64,000 nucleotides of DNA from JAAAOZ01 sp964496595. Its GTDB lineage: Bacteria; Chloroflexota; Anaerolineae; B4-G1; SLSP01. Positions 1 to 8,107 of this stretch are shown piece by piece. The first letter of the stretch is position 1. The number at the start of each line of letters is the position of its first letter. Under the pieces are notes generated by a model. The model searched no databases. It was not told the origin of the DNA and saw only the letters and a program-made list of their open reading frames with translations. The stretch is from positions 1 to 64,000 of the forward strand of contig CAZCAI010000004.1 of the NCBI GenBank assembly GCA_964496595.1, given 5' to 3'. Both the position numbers and the translations under genes were made by a program.

Positions 1-2
1 AC

Positions 3-80
3 TGGGTTGTGGATGGGGATAGTACGATTGCACCCGGCGAATTCCTGAAGAGCCTTGAATCCAAGTTCCAATTATCATGA
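3..80 (+). CDS. C-terminal end of an unidentified protein (cut by window start)
   Basis: An open frame enters from the left edge and gives 25 residues, WVVDGDSTIAPGEFLKSLES and a short tail, before a TGA. The stop lies 20 bases before the probable cinA start, which suits an upstream gene in the same transcription unit. The composition looks protein-like, but the fragment is too short to assign a family. It could be a chance open frame. Confidence 0.35.
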   Translation, partial: WVVDGDSTIAPGEFLKSLESKFQLS

Positions 81-99
81 GAGATACAAAGAGAATCAT

Positions 100-585
100 A
101 TGACCAGGAAACCAAACATATCCATTGAACGAATGGCGCATCTGCTCCAGGCACGGGGATGGCGCTTGGCGGTGGCGGAATCGGCGCCGGGCGGAGAGTT
201 GGGCGCGAGCATCATCGCGCTGCCGGGCAGCTCGGCGTACTTCTGGGGCGGGGTGATCGCCTACGCCAACGACGTCAAGGTCGGGATGTTAGGCGTCCGG
301 CCGGCGACGTTGGCGCGCTGGGGCGCGGTCAGCCCGCAGGCAGCGTGGCAGATGGCGGCGGGCGTCCGGCGCCGGCTAGGCGTCGAGGTCGGCCTGAGCA
401 TCACGGGCATCGCCGGCCCGACAGGCGCCACAGCCTACAAGCCGGTGGGCCTCTACTACCTCGGCCTGGCCGTCCCTGGCGAGCGCCGCGTCTGGCGTCA
501 CCGCTGGGAGGGAGATCGCGCCGCGAACAATCACGCCGCCGTCCAGGCAGCGGTCGAGCATCTGGCTGCGTATCTGGAAGCATAA
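100..585 (+). CDS. cinA: CinA C-terminal-domain protein (nicotinamide-nucleotide amidohydrolase-like)
   Basis: 161 residues covering only the CinA C-terminal domain, the NMN deamidase (PncC) part, without the N-terminal MoaB-like domain. The family blocks are present: LPGSSAYFWGGVIAYANDVK, LGV, GAVS, and TGIAGPTG followed by KPVGLYYLGLA. In the P-loop-like block the usual ESCTGG reads ESAPGG at residues 27-32, so the conserved Cys and Thr are replaced and activity is uncertain. I chose the ATG at 100, which has an AAAGAG-like ribosome site, over an in-frame TTG at 55. The family recycles nicotinamide mononucleotide in the NAD salvage cycle. Stand-alone CinA domains of this size are common. 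Confidence 0.85.
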   Translation: MTRKPNISIERMAHLLQARGWRLAVAESAPGGELGASIIALPGSSAYFWGGVIAYANDVKVGMLGVRPATLARWGAVSPQAAWQMAAGVRRRLGVEVGLSITGIAGPTGATAYKPVGLYYLGLAVPGERRVWRHRWEGDRAANNHAAVQAAVEHLAAYLEA

Positions 586-650
586 GACCTATCTCTCCCC
601 CAAAAACCCCACATCAAGTTGTAAAAGCGCAGAGAATTCCAAACCTTCTT

Positions 651-679
651 TTTCGCCTCCGCCCTATCTGTGGTACAAT
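651..679 (+). promoter_or_regulatory. possible phoU promoter
   Basis: A TACAAT -10 hexamer at 674-679 lies about 43 bases upstream of the phoU ATG. The segment 17 bases further up, TTTCGC, is a poor -35 match. AGAGGTG just before 723 is the ribosome site. Confidence 0.3.
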
Positions 680-722
680 ATTCCAGACGTTGATCATCAT
701 CCACCCAAAAAAGAGGTGATTT

Positions 723-1439
723 ATGATCCGCACAACCTTTGACCGTGAGTTACAGACCGTACAAGATGAAATGCTAGCGCTGGGCAGCATTATCGAGGAA
801 GCATTGACCGCCGCCGTGGAAAGCCTCAAGGCGCGCGATTTTGAACGCTCGCGCGCAATCATCCTCCAGGATCACGAGATCAACCAAAAGCGCTTCGAGA
901 TCGAGCAGAAGGTGATTGGACTAATCACAAACCACCAATTGATGGCGAGCGATTCCCGGATGTTGGCCGCCATTTTAGAATTGACCTCCGAGTTGGAACG
1001 CATCGGCGATTATGCCAAGGGGATCGCCAAGGTCAATCTCCAGATCGGGCGCGCGGAGCTGATCATGCCCGCGCTCTCCGACATCACCCCAATGGCCGAG
1101 AAAGCGCGCGCGATGCTCCATCGGGGGATGCAAGCCTTTGTTAAAGGCGATGTCGAGGCCGCGCGCGCCATCCCCAAGGAGGACGAAGAGATCGACGCCC
1201 ACTACGAGCAGATCTACCGCACATTGATCACCCACATCATAGAAGATCCCCTCTCGATTGAGCAGGCCAACTATCTGCTCTGGGTCGCCCACAACCTGGA
1301 GCGCGCCGGCGACCGCGTCATCAATCTCTGCGAGCGCGTCATCTTCACCGTGACCGGCGAGTTGGAGGAGCTGGACGCGGACGAGGAGCTGGCGCTCCTC
1401 AATTCACCGCTGCTCGATCTGCCCGCCGAGCCATCATGA
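723..1439 (+). CDS. phoU: PhoU-family phosphate regulator
   Basis: 238 residues, normal length for PhoU, with the two three-helix-bundle repeats and the family's metal-binding E/D motifs, for example ELERIGDYAKGIAK near residue 90 and HNLERAGDRVINLCE near residue 195. PhoU is a cytosolic protein that dampens signalling between the Pst phosphate transporter and the PhoR sensor kinase. No pst or pho genes are visible nearby, so this is a stand-alone copy. The stop codon overlaps the next ATG (ATGA), implying translational coupling to an unrelated-looking TIM-barrel protein. Confidence 0.93.
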   Translation: MIRTTFDRELQTVQDEMLALGSIIEEALTAAVESLKARDFERSRAIILQDHEINQKRFEIEQKVIGLITNHQLMASDSRMLAAILELTSELERIGDYAKGIAKVNLQIGRAELIMPALSDITPMAEKARAMLHRGMQAFVKGDVEAARAIPKEDEEIDAHYEQIYRTLITHIIEDPLSIEQANYLLWVAHNLERAGDRVINLCERVIFTVTGELEELDADEELALLNSPLLDLPAEPS

Positions 1440-3322
1440 CGCCCCCGCCGGAGACCTTCGCCATCGGCGCGCACCGCCCCATCTACCTCTGGGCCGGGCC
1501 GGGCACCGTGCGGATGAATCGCCTCAAATTTATGGACGCCCCGGTGGACGAGGCGATCCATCACGAGGCACACACGGCCACAGGCGCGCTGCGCGTCGCG
1601 CAGGAGGCGCAGTGCACCTGGGCCTACCTGATGTACGATTGGGGTTTCCCGCCGGAGGTGGCGCAGGCGGATTGGGCCGACTTCGCGCGCGCCGTGCAGG
1701 TCTATCACGTGGCCGATGTGCGCGTCTTCGGCTACGTCCAGACCTCCAATTGCGTCTTCGCGGGCAGCCACCGCGATAAAGATTGGTACGCGCGCGATCC
1801 GCGCGGGCGGCGCATCTACTACTACACCGGACGCTATATGACCTGCTGGCAGCATCCGGCGTGGCGCGAGCGGCTCCGCAAGATGATCCGGGGGATTCTC
1901 CAGGCCGGCACCGACGGCGTCTTCTTCGATAATCCGTGGTACGGCGCGCAGCCGCTGCACGTCGGGGGGACGTGGATCGGGCCGGCGGGCTGCTACTGCG
2001 AGCGCTGCCGCGCGGCCTTCCGCAACGCCGCCGACGCGGAGATCCCCCCAGAGATCCGCCCCGACGACCCGCTCAGCCGCCGCTACCTCCACTGGCGCGC
2101 CGAGCAGGTGACCGCCACACTGCGCGAGTTGGCCGCCTACGCGCGCGACCTCGAGCCGGATACAGCGATCAGCGCCAACGACTTCGACGCCGTGATGCGC
2201 CCCAGCAAACTCATCTACGGCATCGATCTGGCGGAACTGGCGGAGGTGCAGGACGTGATGATGATCGAGGATTACGGCCTGCCGCGCTGGGAAAATCCCA
2301 CCCTGCTGAACAACGCCCTGACGATCCGCACGGCGCGAGCGCTCATCGGCGACACGCCGCTGAGCGTCGATCCCTACGACAAGGGCATCGGCTTCGATCA
2401 GGTCTACGCGCCCCGGTGCTTCCAGCAGGGGATCGCGGAGGAGGCGGCCTGCGGCGCGACGATGGTCGTGAAGGGCACGGAGTACGTCGCAGCGGATGGC
2501 GCCTTCACGCTGCTGACGGCGGCGCCGTACGCGCCGCAGCGCGAGGCCATCGGCGCAGTGCATCGCTGGCTGGAGGAGCACGCCGATCTCTATAACGGCG
2601 AAAATCGCCAGTCGACCGCGCGGGTGGGCCTGCTCTTCCCCGCCGATGACGCGCTCTGGTTCGATTGGGATCGCTTAGCGCCCGGCTACTTCGGCGCGGG
2701 GCTGACGCTGCTGGCCGCGGGCATCCCGTGGCGCGTGGTCACGTCGGAGGACGACCTGTGCAATTTGGAGATTCTTCTGCGCTTCGATGACACCACCTCG
2801 ACCGCCTCGCCGCCCGCCGGCCTGCGCGTGATCGACGTGCCCTCGCTGCCGGGGTGGACAGCGCCCACATCCCGCGCCGACCGACTGATGCAACGCGACG
2901 GTATCCGCAAGATCACCACTCGCGCCATCGACTGGCTCTACCGCGCCTACTTTCGCCGCCGCTGGGCGCGCGCGTTAGGGAATCGTCTGAATTTAGCGCA
3001 CTTCTTCGCCCAATCGCCCCGCTACGAACTGCCGCCGCCCGCCACGCGCCGCGCGCTTCTGGATGCGCTGGGCGCTCATCCACACCCGCACGTGATCGCC
3101 ACAGCGCCGGTGTTGGCCGCCGCCTGGCGTCAGGGAGCTAAAGGTCGGCAACAACTCCACCTCGTCAACTACGCGGCCGAGCCACAAACCGTGACCGTGG
3201 TCTTCGCCCGGCCCACCAAAGGCAACAGGCTATCCTTCGGCATGCCGCCCACGTCGTTCGAGAGCGAGGGCGCCAAGCTCAAACTGACGGTAGATCTCTA
3301 CAGCGTGCTGACCTACACCTGA
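1436..3322 (+). CDS. putative TIM-barrel glycoside-hydrolase-like protein
   Basis: 628 residues with no signal peptide. The N-terminal two thirds resemble hypothetical glycosyl-hydrolase barrels (GHL6/GH42-like). Support comes from strand-end motifs AGTDGVFFDNPWYG near residue 160 and MMIEDYGLPRWENP near residue 280, and a Cys cluster (GCYCERCRAAF near residue 185) often seen in such barrels after the acidic strand. The C-terminal third has an Ala/Pro-rich stretch and a beta-rich end, as in the accessory domains of these enzymes. It overlaps phoU by 4 bases and ends convergently inside the next gene. Family-level assignment only: the substrate is unknown, and D164/E282 as catalytic residues is inference. 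Confidence 0.6.
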   Translation: MTPPPETFAIGAHRPIYLWAGPGTVRMNRLKFMDAPVDEAIHHEAHTATGALRVAQEAQCTWAYLMYDWGFPPEVAQADWADFARAVQVYHVADVRVFGYVQTSNCVFAGSHRDKDWYARDPRGRRIYYYTGRYMTCWQHPAWRERLRKMIRGILQAGTDGVFFDNPWYGAQPLHVGGTWIGPAGCYCERCRAAFRNAADAEIPPEIRPDDPLSRRYLHWRAEQVTATLRELAAYARDLEPDTAISANDFDAVMRPSKLIYGIDLAELAEVQDVMMIEDYGLPRWENPTLLNNALTIRTARALIGDTPLSVDPYDKGIGFDQVYAPRCFQQGIAEEAACGATMVVKGTEYVAADGAFTLLTAAPYAPQREAIGAVHRWLEEHADLYNGENRQSTARVGLLFPADDALWFDWDRLAPGYFGAGLTLLAAGIPWRVVTSEDDLCNLEILLRFDDTTSTASPPAGLRVIDVPSLPGWTAPTSRADRLMQRDGIRKITTRAIDWLYRAYFRRRWARALGNRLNLAHFFAQSPRYELPPPATRRALLDALGAHPHPHVIATAPVLAAAWRQGAKGRQQLHLVNYAAEPQTVTVVFARPTKGNRLSFGMPPTSFESEGAKLKLTVDLYSVLTYT

Positions 3323-3891
3323 CCGAGCGAGACGAGTTTCTCACCCAGGGCATACGCCGCGTCCATCAGCTCGGCGTTCTCCCGCACCTCGCCCGCCTCC
3401 CCGGCGCTGCCGTGCACCATCCCCACGATCTCCGCGCCGACGTAGGTGAAGCTATCCTGAAAGGCGCGCAGCGCATTGACCGCGCCGGAGCTGAAAGCGT
3501 CGGGATCGGCGTAGGTCAGCACAATCCCCACACGCTTTTGCCCCAGCACGTGCCCCTCCGGGCCGCCCAGCGCGTAGCAGCGATCCAAGAAGAGCTTCGT
3601 CTGCGCGGACATCGTGAACCAGTAGACGGGGCCGGCGATCAGCAGCGCATCGGCGCGGCGCAGCTCCGGGTAGATGAGTTGCATCTCATCCTCGATGATG
3701 CAGCTCGCGGTTGTACTCTCACGGCACGCATCGCAGGCGGCGCACGGCTCGATGTCCATTGCGTGCAGGAAGAAGGTGGTCACCTTCGCGCCCGCAGCTT
3801 TCGCCCCGGCGATGGCGCGACGGGCCAGCGTGGCGCTGTTTCCCTCGCGGCGCGGACTTCCTAAGACGACAATTAGATGTGGTTGTGGCAT
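3313..3891 (-). CDS. flavodoxin-fold NAD(P)H-dependent FMN reductase / iron-sulfur flavoprotein-like
   Basis: 192 residues. The N-terminus LIVVLGSPRREGNSATLARR is the FMN phosphate-binding loop of the NADPH-dependent FMN reductase family. AGPVYWFTMSAQTKLFLDRC is the second flavin-contact block. Between them CAACDACRESTTASC gives a CX2CX2CX7C spacing like the compact cluster motif of iron-sulfur flavoproteins, so a [4Fe-4S] site is plausible. The last 10 bases overlap the end of the convergent upstream gene. It probably transfers electrons from NAD(P)H in the cytosol; the acceptor is unknown. Confidence 0.82.
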   Translation of the reverse strand: MPQPHLIVVLGSPRREGNSATLARRAIAGAKAAGAKVTTFFLHAMDIEPCAACDACRESTTASCIIEDEMQLIYPELRRADALLIAGPVYWFTMSAQTKLFLDRCYALGGPEGHVLGQKRVGIVLTYADPDAFSSGAVNALRAFQDSFTYVGAEIVGMVHGSAGEAGEVRENAELMDAAYALGEKLVSLGQV

Positions 3892-3970
3892 ACAGACCTC
3901 CTATGTGATGGCACTTCATTTTATCGCGTAGCAGATGCCCAGCTACGAGCAATGTAATCGTTTAGTCTTG

Positions 3971-4052
3971 AGGTGCAACGCACTTTTGGGCTTGTCGCCA
4001 GGCACATACTGCATGAGGCGGCACTTTCCTTCAGTTCAAGTGCGTTGCACCT
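3971..4052. repeat. inverted-repeat intergenic element, 15-bp perfect arms
   Basis: AGGTGCAACGCACTT at 3971-3985 is exactly complementary to AAGTGCGTTGCACCT at 4038-4052, with a 52-base loop. Each arm is itself a near palindrome (GTGC-AAC-GCAC). The sequence after each arm is also similar (CTTGTCGCCA, then CTTCTCGCCA), so the element reads as both inverted and direct repeats. It lies downstream of the GH38 gene and upstream of the flavoprotein gene, and may serve as a transcript end or be a dispersed repeat. Confidence 0.7.
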
Positions 4053-4094
4053 TGGCCTTCTCGCCAAAACCAAACAGATACCAAGCGATTTTCT

Positions 4095-7000
4095 CTATTT
4101 TTCAGGGATCAAGCGCAGGGTGATGATCTCGTAGGGGGTGAAGTCGATCCGCACGCGATGGCCATCCGGCGCGAGGGGGTGGTCGTTCTCCTCCAGCAGA
4201 TTCGTCCGCCACGCCGCCGCGACGGGGAAATCGCACGTGAGCGTCGCCCGCCCGCGTTGCCGCTGGCTTTCGTAGAGGCGGACGATCAGCCCGCGCCCGT
4301 CCTCGGCCTGCTTGACCGTCTCGATGACGACGTTGGGCCGATCCAGCGAGAGCAGCGACGAGGCCTCTGCCGCTATCTCCGCGCCCGCGCCCGATGCGAC
4401 GAGCACCGGATCATTGAGGGCGTAAGCCGCCCCGACAGTCGTCTCGTCCCAACCGCCGGCGTGGGGCAGCAAGCTGTAGGTGAAGTGATGCTCGCCCTGA
4501 TCGGCCTCCGGGTCCGGCTCGGTGGGGCTGCGCAGCAGGCTGAGGCGCATCACGTTGCCGTGGACATCGTGCCCGTACTTGCAATCGTTGAGCAGGCTGA
4601 CGCCGTAATCACCCTCGCTCACATCGATCCACTTCTGGGCGCAGACCTCGAAGCGCGCCCAATCCCAACTGGTGTTGCGATGCGTGGGGCGCTGGACGTT
4701 GCCCCATTGGATCTCGTAGGTCGCGACCGGGGAGAGGATCTCCACCGGGAACGCCGCCTTGAGCAGGATGTGACGCTCGCGCCAATCGATGGTCGTCTCG
4801 AAATCGAGGCGAGGGCTGTTGTGGGCGAGCGAGATGCGCTGGACGTATTCGCTGTGCAGGATGCGCCGCCGAATCTCCAGCGTGGCGCGCAGCGGCGCGG
4901 CTTCGATCACCTCTACCGAAGCAGCAGGATCGGCGCGCCACATCTTCTCCTCGAAGAAAATGTCCACGTCCCAGGCATCCCAGTTGAGCGGGCGATCCTC
5001 GAAGGCCTGGAATTGATTCGCGACCGCGCCCGGCGCCAGCACCTCGCGCGCGTGGGCCTTGTCGTAGATGCGCGTGATGTCCCCCTCGGCGTTGAACTCG
5101 ACCCGCACCTTGGCATTCTCCAGATGCGTCGATGAAGCAGTCAACGAGGACGAGGCTTCTGGAGGAGCGCCCTCGGCAACCGTCAGCGGCGTGATGCTGT
5201 ACGGCGGCAGTTCGCCGGCAGCGATCCATACCCCGCCCACAGTGGCTTGCGTCGGCACGGGCGTCCCATCCGGGCGCACGAGGTGTTGATCCGCCGATAG
5301 TTCCCTATCCCAAAAAGCCAAATCCCGCCGGGCGAAGCTGGTGGGATTGACGAGAAGCAGATCGCCGCCTGCGGCCTCGGCCAGCACGGCCAACGCCTCC
5401 GCGCGGATGTCGGCGGCGGTGGCTTGCACCTCATCGTACTGGGCCAACGCCTCCTTGTAGACCGGCCCGATGCTGCTGCCGGGGATGATGTCGTGGAATT
5501 GGTTGAGGCAGACCAACTGCCACGCGGTGCGCAGCTTCGCCGTTGGATAGTGATAGCTCTCATCCAATCGCGCCGTCAATCGCGCCGCCCACGCCGCTAA
5601 GAACTCCGCATCGTGGAGGGCAAATTCGCTCTTGCGATTCGCACGCTTGGTGCGGCCCTGCGTGGTGTAGGTGCCGCGATGGATCTCCAGGTAGAGTTCG
5701 CCATCCCAGACCGGCAACTGATCCCCGACCTGCGCTTCCAGCGTGCGGAAGAACTCCCCCGCGCCCCGTTGATGCACGCGCGGCGTCGCCGGGAAATTCT
5801 TCATCTCGCGCAGATTCTCCAACATCTCGCGCGTGGGGCCGCCGCCGCCATCCCCGTAGCCGAAGGTCAGCAGCCACGGCGCGGCGCTCAACTCCTTCTG
5901 CGCCGCGTTCGTCCACGTGCCGATCACGTCCGTGGGGCGGGCGGGCGAATTGTACGTGCTAAAGAAGCCCGGCGCCTCGTTCTCCTGCGTCACGCCGAAG
6001 TGGGTGAGCACGCGGGTGCCGTCGATGCCCTGCCACCAGAAGCTCTCGTGCGGCAGGCGATTGTACTGGTTCCAGCTCAGCTTGGTGGTGAAGAAGTAGC
6101 GCAATCCCGCCTGACGGATCAACTGGGGCAGGCTCGCCGCGTAGCCGAAGACATCCGGCAGCCAGAGGACGGGCGCCAGCGACTCCGCGCCGAAGTGCTC
6201 GCGGAAGAAGGCTTGGCCCAGGATGAATTGGCGCGCCAGCGACTCCGGGCCGGTGATGTTGCAATCCATCTCCACCCAGGTGCCGCCGATGGGTTCCCAA
6301 CGGCCCTCGGCCGCGCGCTGCTGCACCGCCGCGAAGAGCGCGGGATCATCCTCCTGCACAAAGGCGTAGAGCTGGGCCTGGCTCTGCGAGAAGTGATAGT
6401 CGGGGAATTCCTCCATCAGGCGGAGGACATTGTAGAAGGTGCGGCGCGTCTTCCGGTGCGTCTGCGCCAGCGGCCAGAGCCACGCCACATCGATGTGGGC
6501 GTGGCCTGTGGCGACGAGATCGACGCCCAGCGCCGGCCCCGCCGCGACGATGCCATCGCGCAGCAGGTCGTGGGCCGCCGGAACGCTGGCGTAGAAGCGC
6601 GACCCGAATGGTTGGCGCGTATCCAAGGCCTGGAAGGCCTCGTCCAGCGCGGTGAGGAGTTGCGCGCGCGCCGGATCGCGCGCCGCCAATTGCTCGGCCA
6701 CACCCAAAGCGACGCGGGCCGTGGTGATAAAGGCGCGCGTCGGCGGATCGATCTGGACGACGGCGCACGGCTGCATCAACACACGCTCGCCGGGTCGCGC
6801 CAACAGCCAGCCCATCCAGCCGTGAAGGGTCAGCGTGTGCGAGGCGCCATCGCGATAGCGATCGGGCAATCGAATCTCCTGATGGTGGCGGTCACAGGCG
6901 GCGAGCGGCTCGCCATCGACGTAGACCAGCGCCTCCGGGTGGCTGAAGTCGTTTGTCTCGCCGATGGGGAGATAGAGCGCCGCCGGGCGCCCGGCCTCCC

Positions 7001-7247
7001 ATGCGGCAGGCGCCTCGAAGGCGCCGCGTAGGACAAAATCGGCCAACGGCTCGCCCCAGTAGGCCGGCGGCTGGATCGTCTCGCCCTGCGCAACATCCGA
7101 GGGAGCAAGTGATGGCGTCTCATCCGGGCCGGCAAGCTGCTGGTATCGAAACGGCGGCAGCGGCGCGCGCTCGCGATAGACCAAGGGCGCGATCAAATCT
7201 AAGCGCTGGGCAATCTTCTCAGCGGTACGACGAATTTCGTGTTTCAA
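4095..7247 (-). CDS. alpha-mannosidase, GH38 family
   Basis: 1050 residues, typical of cytosolic GH38 enzymes, with no signal peptide. The zinc-site motif ATGHAHIDVAWLWPLAQT, the IGGTWVEMDCNITG block and WLPDVFGYAASLPQ, which holds the expected Asp nucleophile, are all present. The all-beta C-terminal half follows. The start is TTG at 7247, preceded at 5 bases by AAGGAGG. It is the last gene of the sugar-transport operon, 32 bases after the esterase stop. GH38 enzymes cleave alpha-mannosyl residues by a retaining mechanism needing Zn2+. In this context it would act on imported mannosides or glycans, which is inference. Confidence 0.95.
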   Translation of the reverse strand: MKHEIRRTAEKIAQRLDLIAPLVYRERAPLPPFRYQQLAGPDETPSLAPSDVAQGETIQPPAYWGEPLADFVLRGAFEAPAAWEAGRPAALYLPIGETNDFSHPEALVYVDGEPLAACDRHHQEIRLPDRYRDGASHTLTLHGWMGWLLARPGERVLMQPCAVVQIDPPTRAFITTARVALGVAEQLAARDPARAQLLTALDEAFQALDTRQPFGSRFYASVPAAHDLLRDGIVAAGPALGVDLVATGHAHIDVAWLWPLAQTHRKTRRTFYNVLRLMEEFPDYHFSQSQAQLYAFVQEDDPALFAAVQQRAAEGRWEPIGGTWVEMDCNITGPESLARQFILGQAFFREHFGAESLAPVLWLPDVFGYAASLPQLIRQAGLRYFFTTKLSWNQYNRLPHESFWWQGIDGTRVLTHFGVTQENEAPGFFSTYNSPARPTDVIGTWTNAAQKELSAAPWLLTFGYGDGGGGPTREMLENLREMKNFPATPRVHQRGAGEFFRTLEAQVGDQLPVWDGELYLEIHRGTYTTQGRTKRANRKSEFALHDAEFLAAWAARLTARLDESYHYPTAKLRTAWQLVCLNQFHDIIPGSSIGPVYKEALAQYDEVQATAADIRAEALAVLAEAAGGDLLLVNPTSFARRDLAFWDRELSADQHLVRPDGTPVPTQATVGGVWIAAGELPPYSITPLTVAEGAPPEASSSLTASSTHLENAKVRVEFNAEGDITRIYDKAHAREVLAPGAVANQFQAFEDRPLNWDAWDVDIFFEEKMWRADPAASVEVIEAAPLRATLEIRRRILHSEYVQRISLAHNSPRLDFETTIDWRERHILLKAAFPVEILSPVATYEIQWGNVQRPTHRNTSWDWARFEVCAQKWIDVSEGDYGVSLLNDCKYGHDVHGNVMRLSLLRSPTEPDPEADQGEHHFTYSLLPHAGGWDETTVGAAYALNDPVLVASGAGAEIAAEASSLLSLDRPNVVIETVKQAEDGRGLIVRLYESQRQRGRATLTCDFPVAAAWRTNLLEENDHPLAPDGHRVRIDFTPYEIITLRLIPEK

Positions 7248-7279
7248 AATGTCCTCCTTGGCTGGGCTTTGGTTAGATT

Positions 7280-8107
7280 TTATTCCATTCTGTCCTTTTC
7301 CAACAAAAACGTCAACGGGATATGCACGCGCTCACGCCAGGCCGGTTCTGAGTGCTCCGCGCCCTCGAACACGCGCGTAATCCAGTCTTTGCCTTCGGTG
7401 TAGCCGGCGGCGCGCATCATCGCATCCACGCGAGCCTGGTAGGGCGGGTACTGTGCATCCAGCGTGACCGTGCCGTGGTCAAAGTACAGGCGATGCGCGC
7501 CGGGGTCTGGCAACATCTCCGGCAGATAATCGACCAGAATGCCCTCGGCGGCGATCCAGTGCGTAGAGAGACAGCCCGCGCCGCCGAAGACTTCCGGGTA
7601 GGTGCAGAGCGCCGCCAGCGAGATCAACCCGCCCATGCTCGAACCCATCACGAAGGTGTGCGCCCGATCTGGCCGCGTGCGATAATGCGCATCGATAAAG
7701 GGCTTGAGTTCCTCAACGATGAAGCGCAAATACGCATCCCCTATCGGCGGGCGGCCGCGCTCAGCCGCGAAGGTCGCCCGCAACTGGGCGCTGTTGGGTG
7801 CCGCATTGAACGGCGCGGGGATCATATATTCGGGCCAGCGTAGCGGCGTGTTCCAAATCCCCACTACGATGACCGGGGGAATGGCGCCCGCATCCGCCAA
7901 CTGCGCAATGGCGGCGTCAATTTCCCAGGCCTCCCCAGCATAGGCAGTCGCCGGATCAAAGAGGTTCTGGCCATCGTGCATGTAGAGCACGGGGAAGCGC
8001 CGATTGTCATCGGCCCGGTATCCCGGCGGCAGCCACACATCAATGCGGCGAGGACGTACGTAATCCGATGAGAAAGATTTGTGCTTATGCAATATTCCAG
8101 GCAACAT
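7280..8107 (-). CDS. alpha/beta-hydrolase putative esterase (esterase D / Fes-like)
   Basis: 275 residues of the bacterial putative-esterase family. The oxyanion region VLYMHDGQNLFDP near residue 45, the nucleophile elbow GSSMGGLISL and a C-terminal GAEHSEPAWRER, holding the likely catalytic His, are visible. No signal peptide, so cytosolic. The ATG overlaps the upstream GH13 stop (TAATG), showing tight coupling. Relatives act on carbohydrate esters, S-formylglutathione or siderophore esters. Lying between glycosidases it may remove acyl groups from imported sugars; that is inference. Confidence 0.85.
   Translation of the reverse strand: MLPGILHKHKSFSSDYVRPRRIDVWLPPGYRADDNRRFPVLYMHDGQNLFDPATAYAGEAWEIDAAIAQLADAGAIPPVIVVGIWNTPLRWPEYMIPAPFNAAPNSAQLRATFAAERGRPPIGDAYLRFIVEELKPFIDAHYRTRPDRAHTFVMGSSMGGLISLAALCTYPEVFGGAGCLSTHWIAAEGILVDYLPEMLPDPGAHRLYFDHGTVTLDAQYPPYQARVDAMMRAAGYTEGKDWITRVFEGAEHSEPAWRERVHIPLTFLLEKDRME

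Noticed and set aside
1271..2581. 436-codon minus-strand frame opposite phoU and the TIM-barrel gene
   Set aside because: Crosses two well-supported plus-strand genes and lacks family features.
5613..7031. Long plus-strand open frame of 472 codons opposite the GH38 gene
   Set aside because: It is a mirror of the GC-rich codon pattern of the alpha-mannosidase gene; composition is Arg/Ala/Gly-rich with no motifs.
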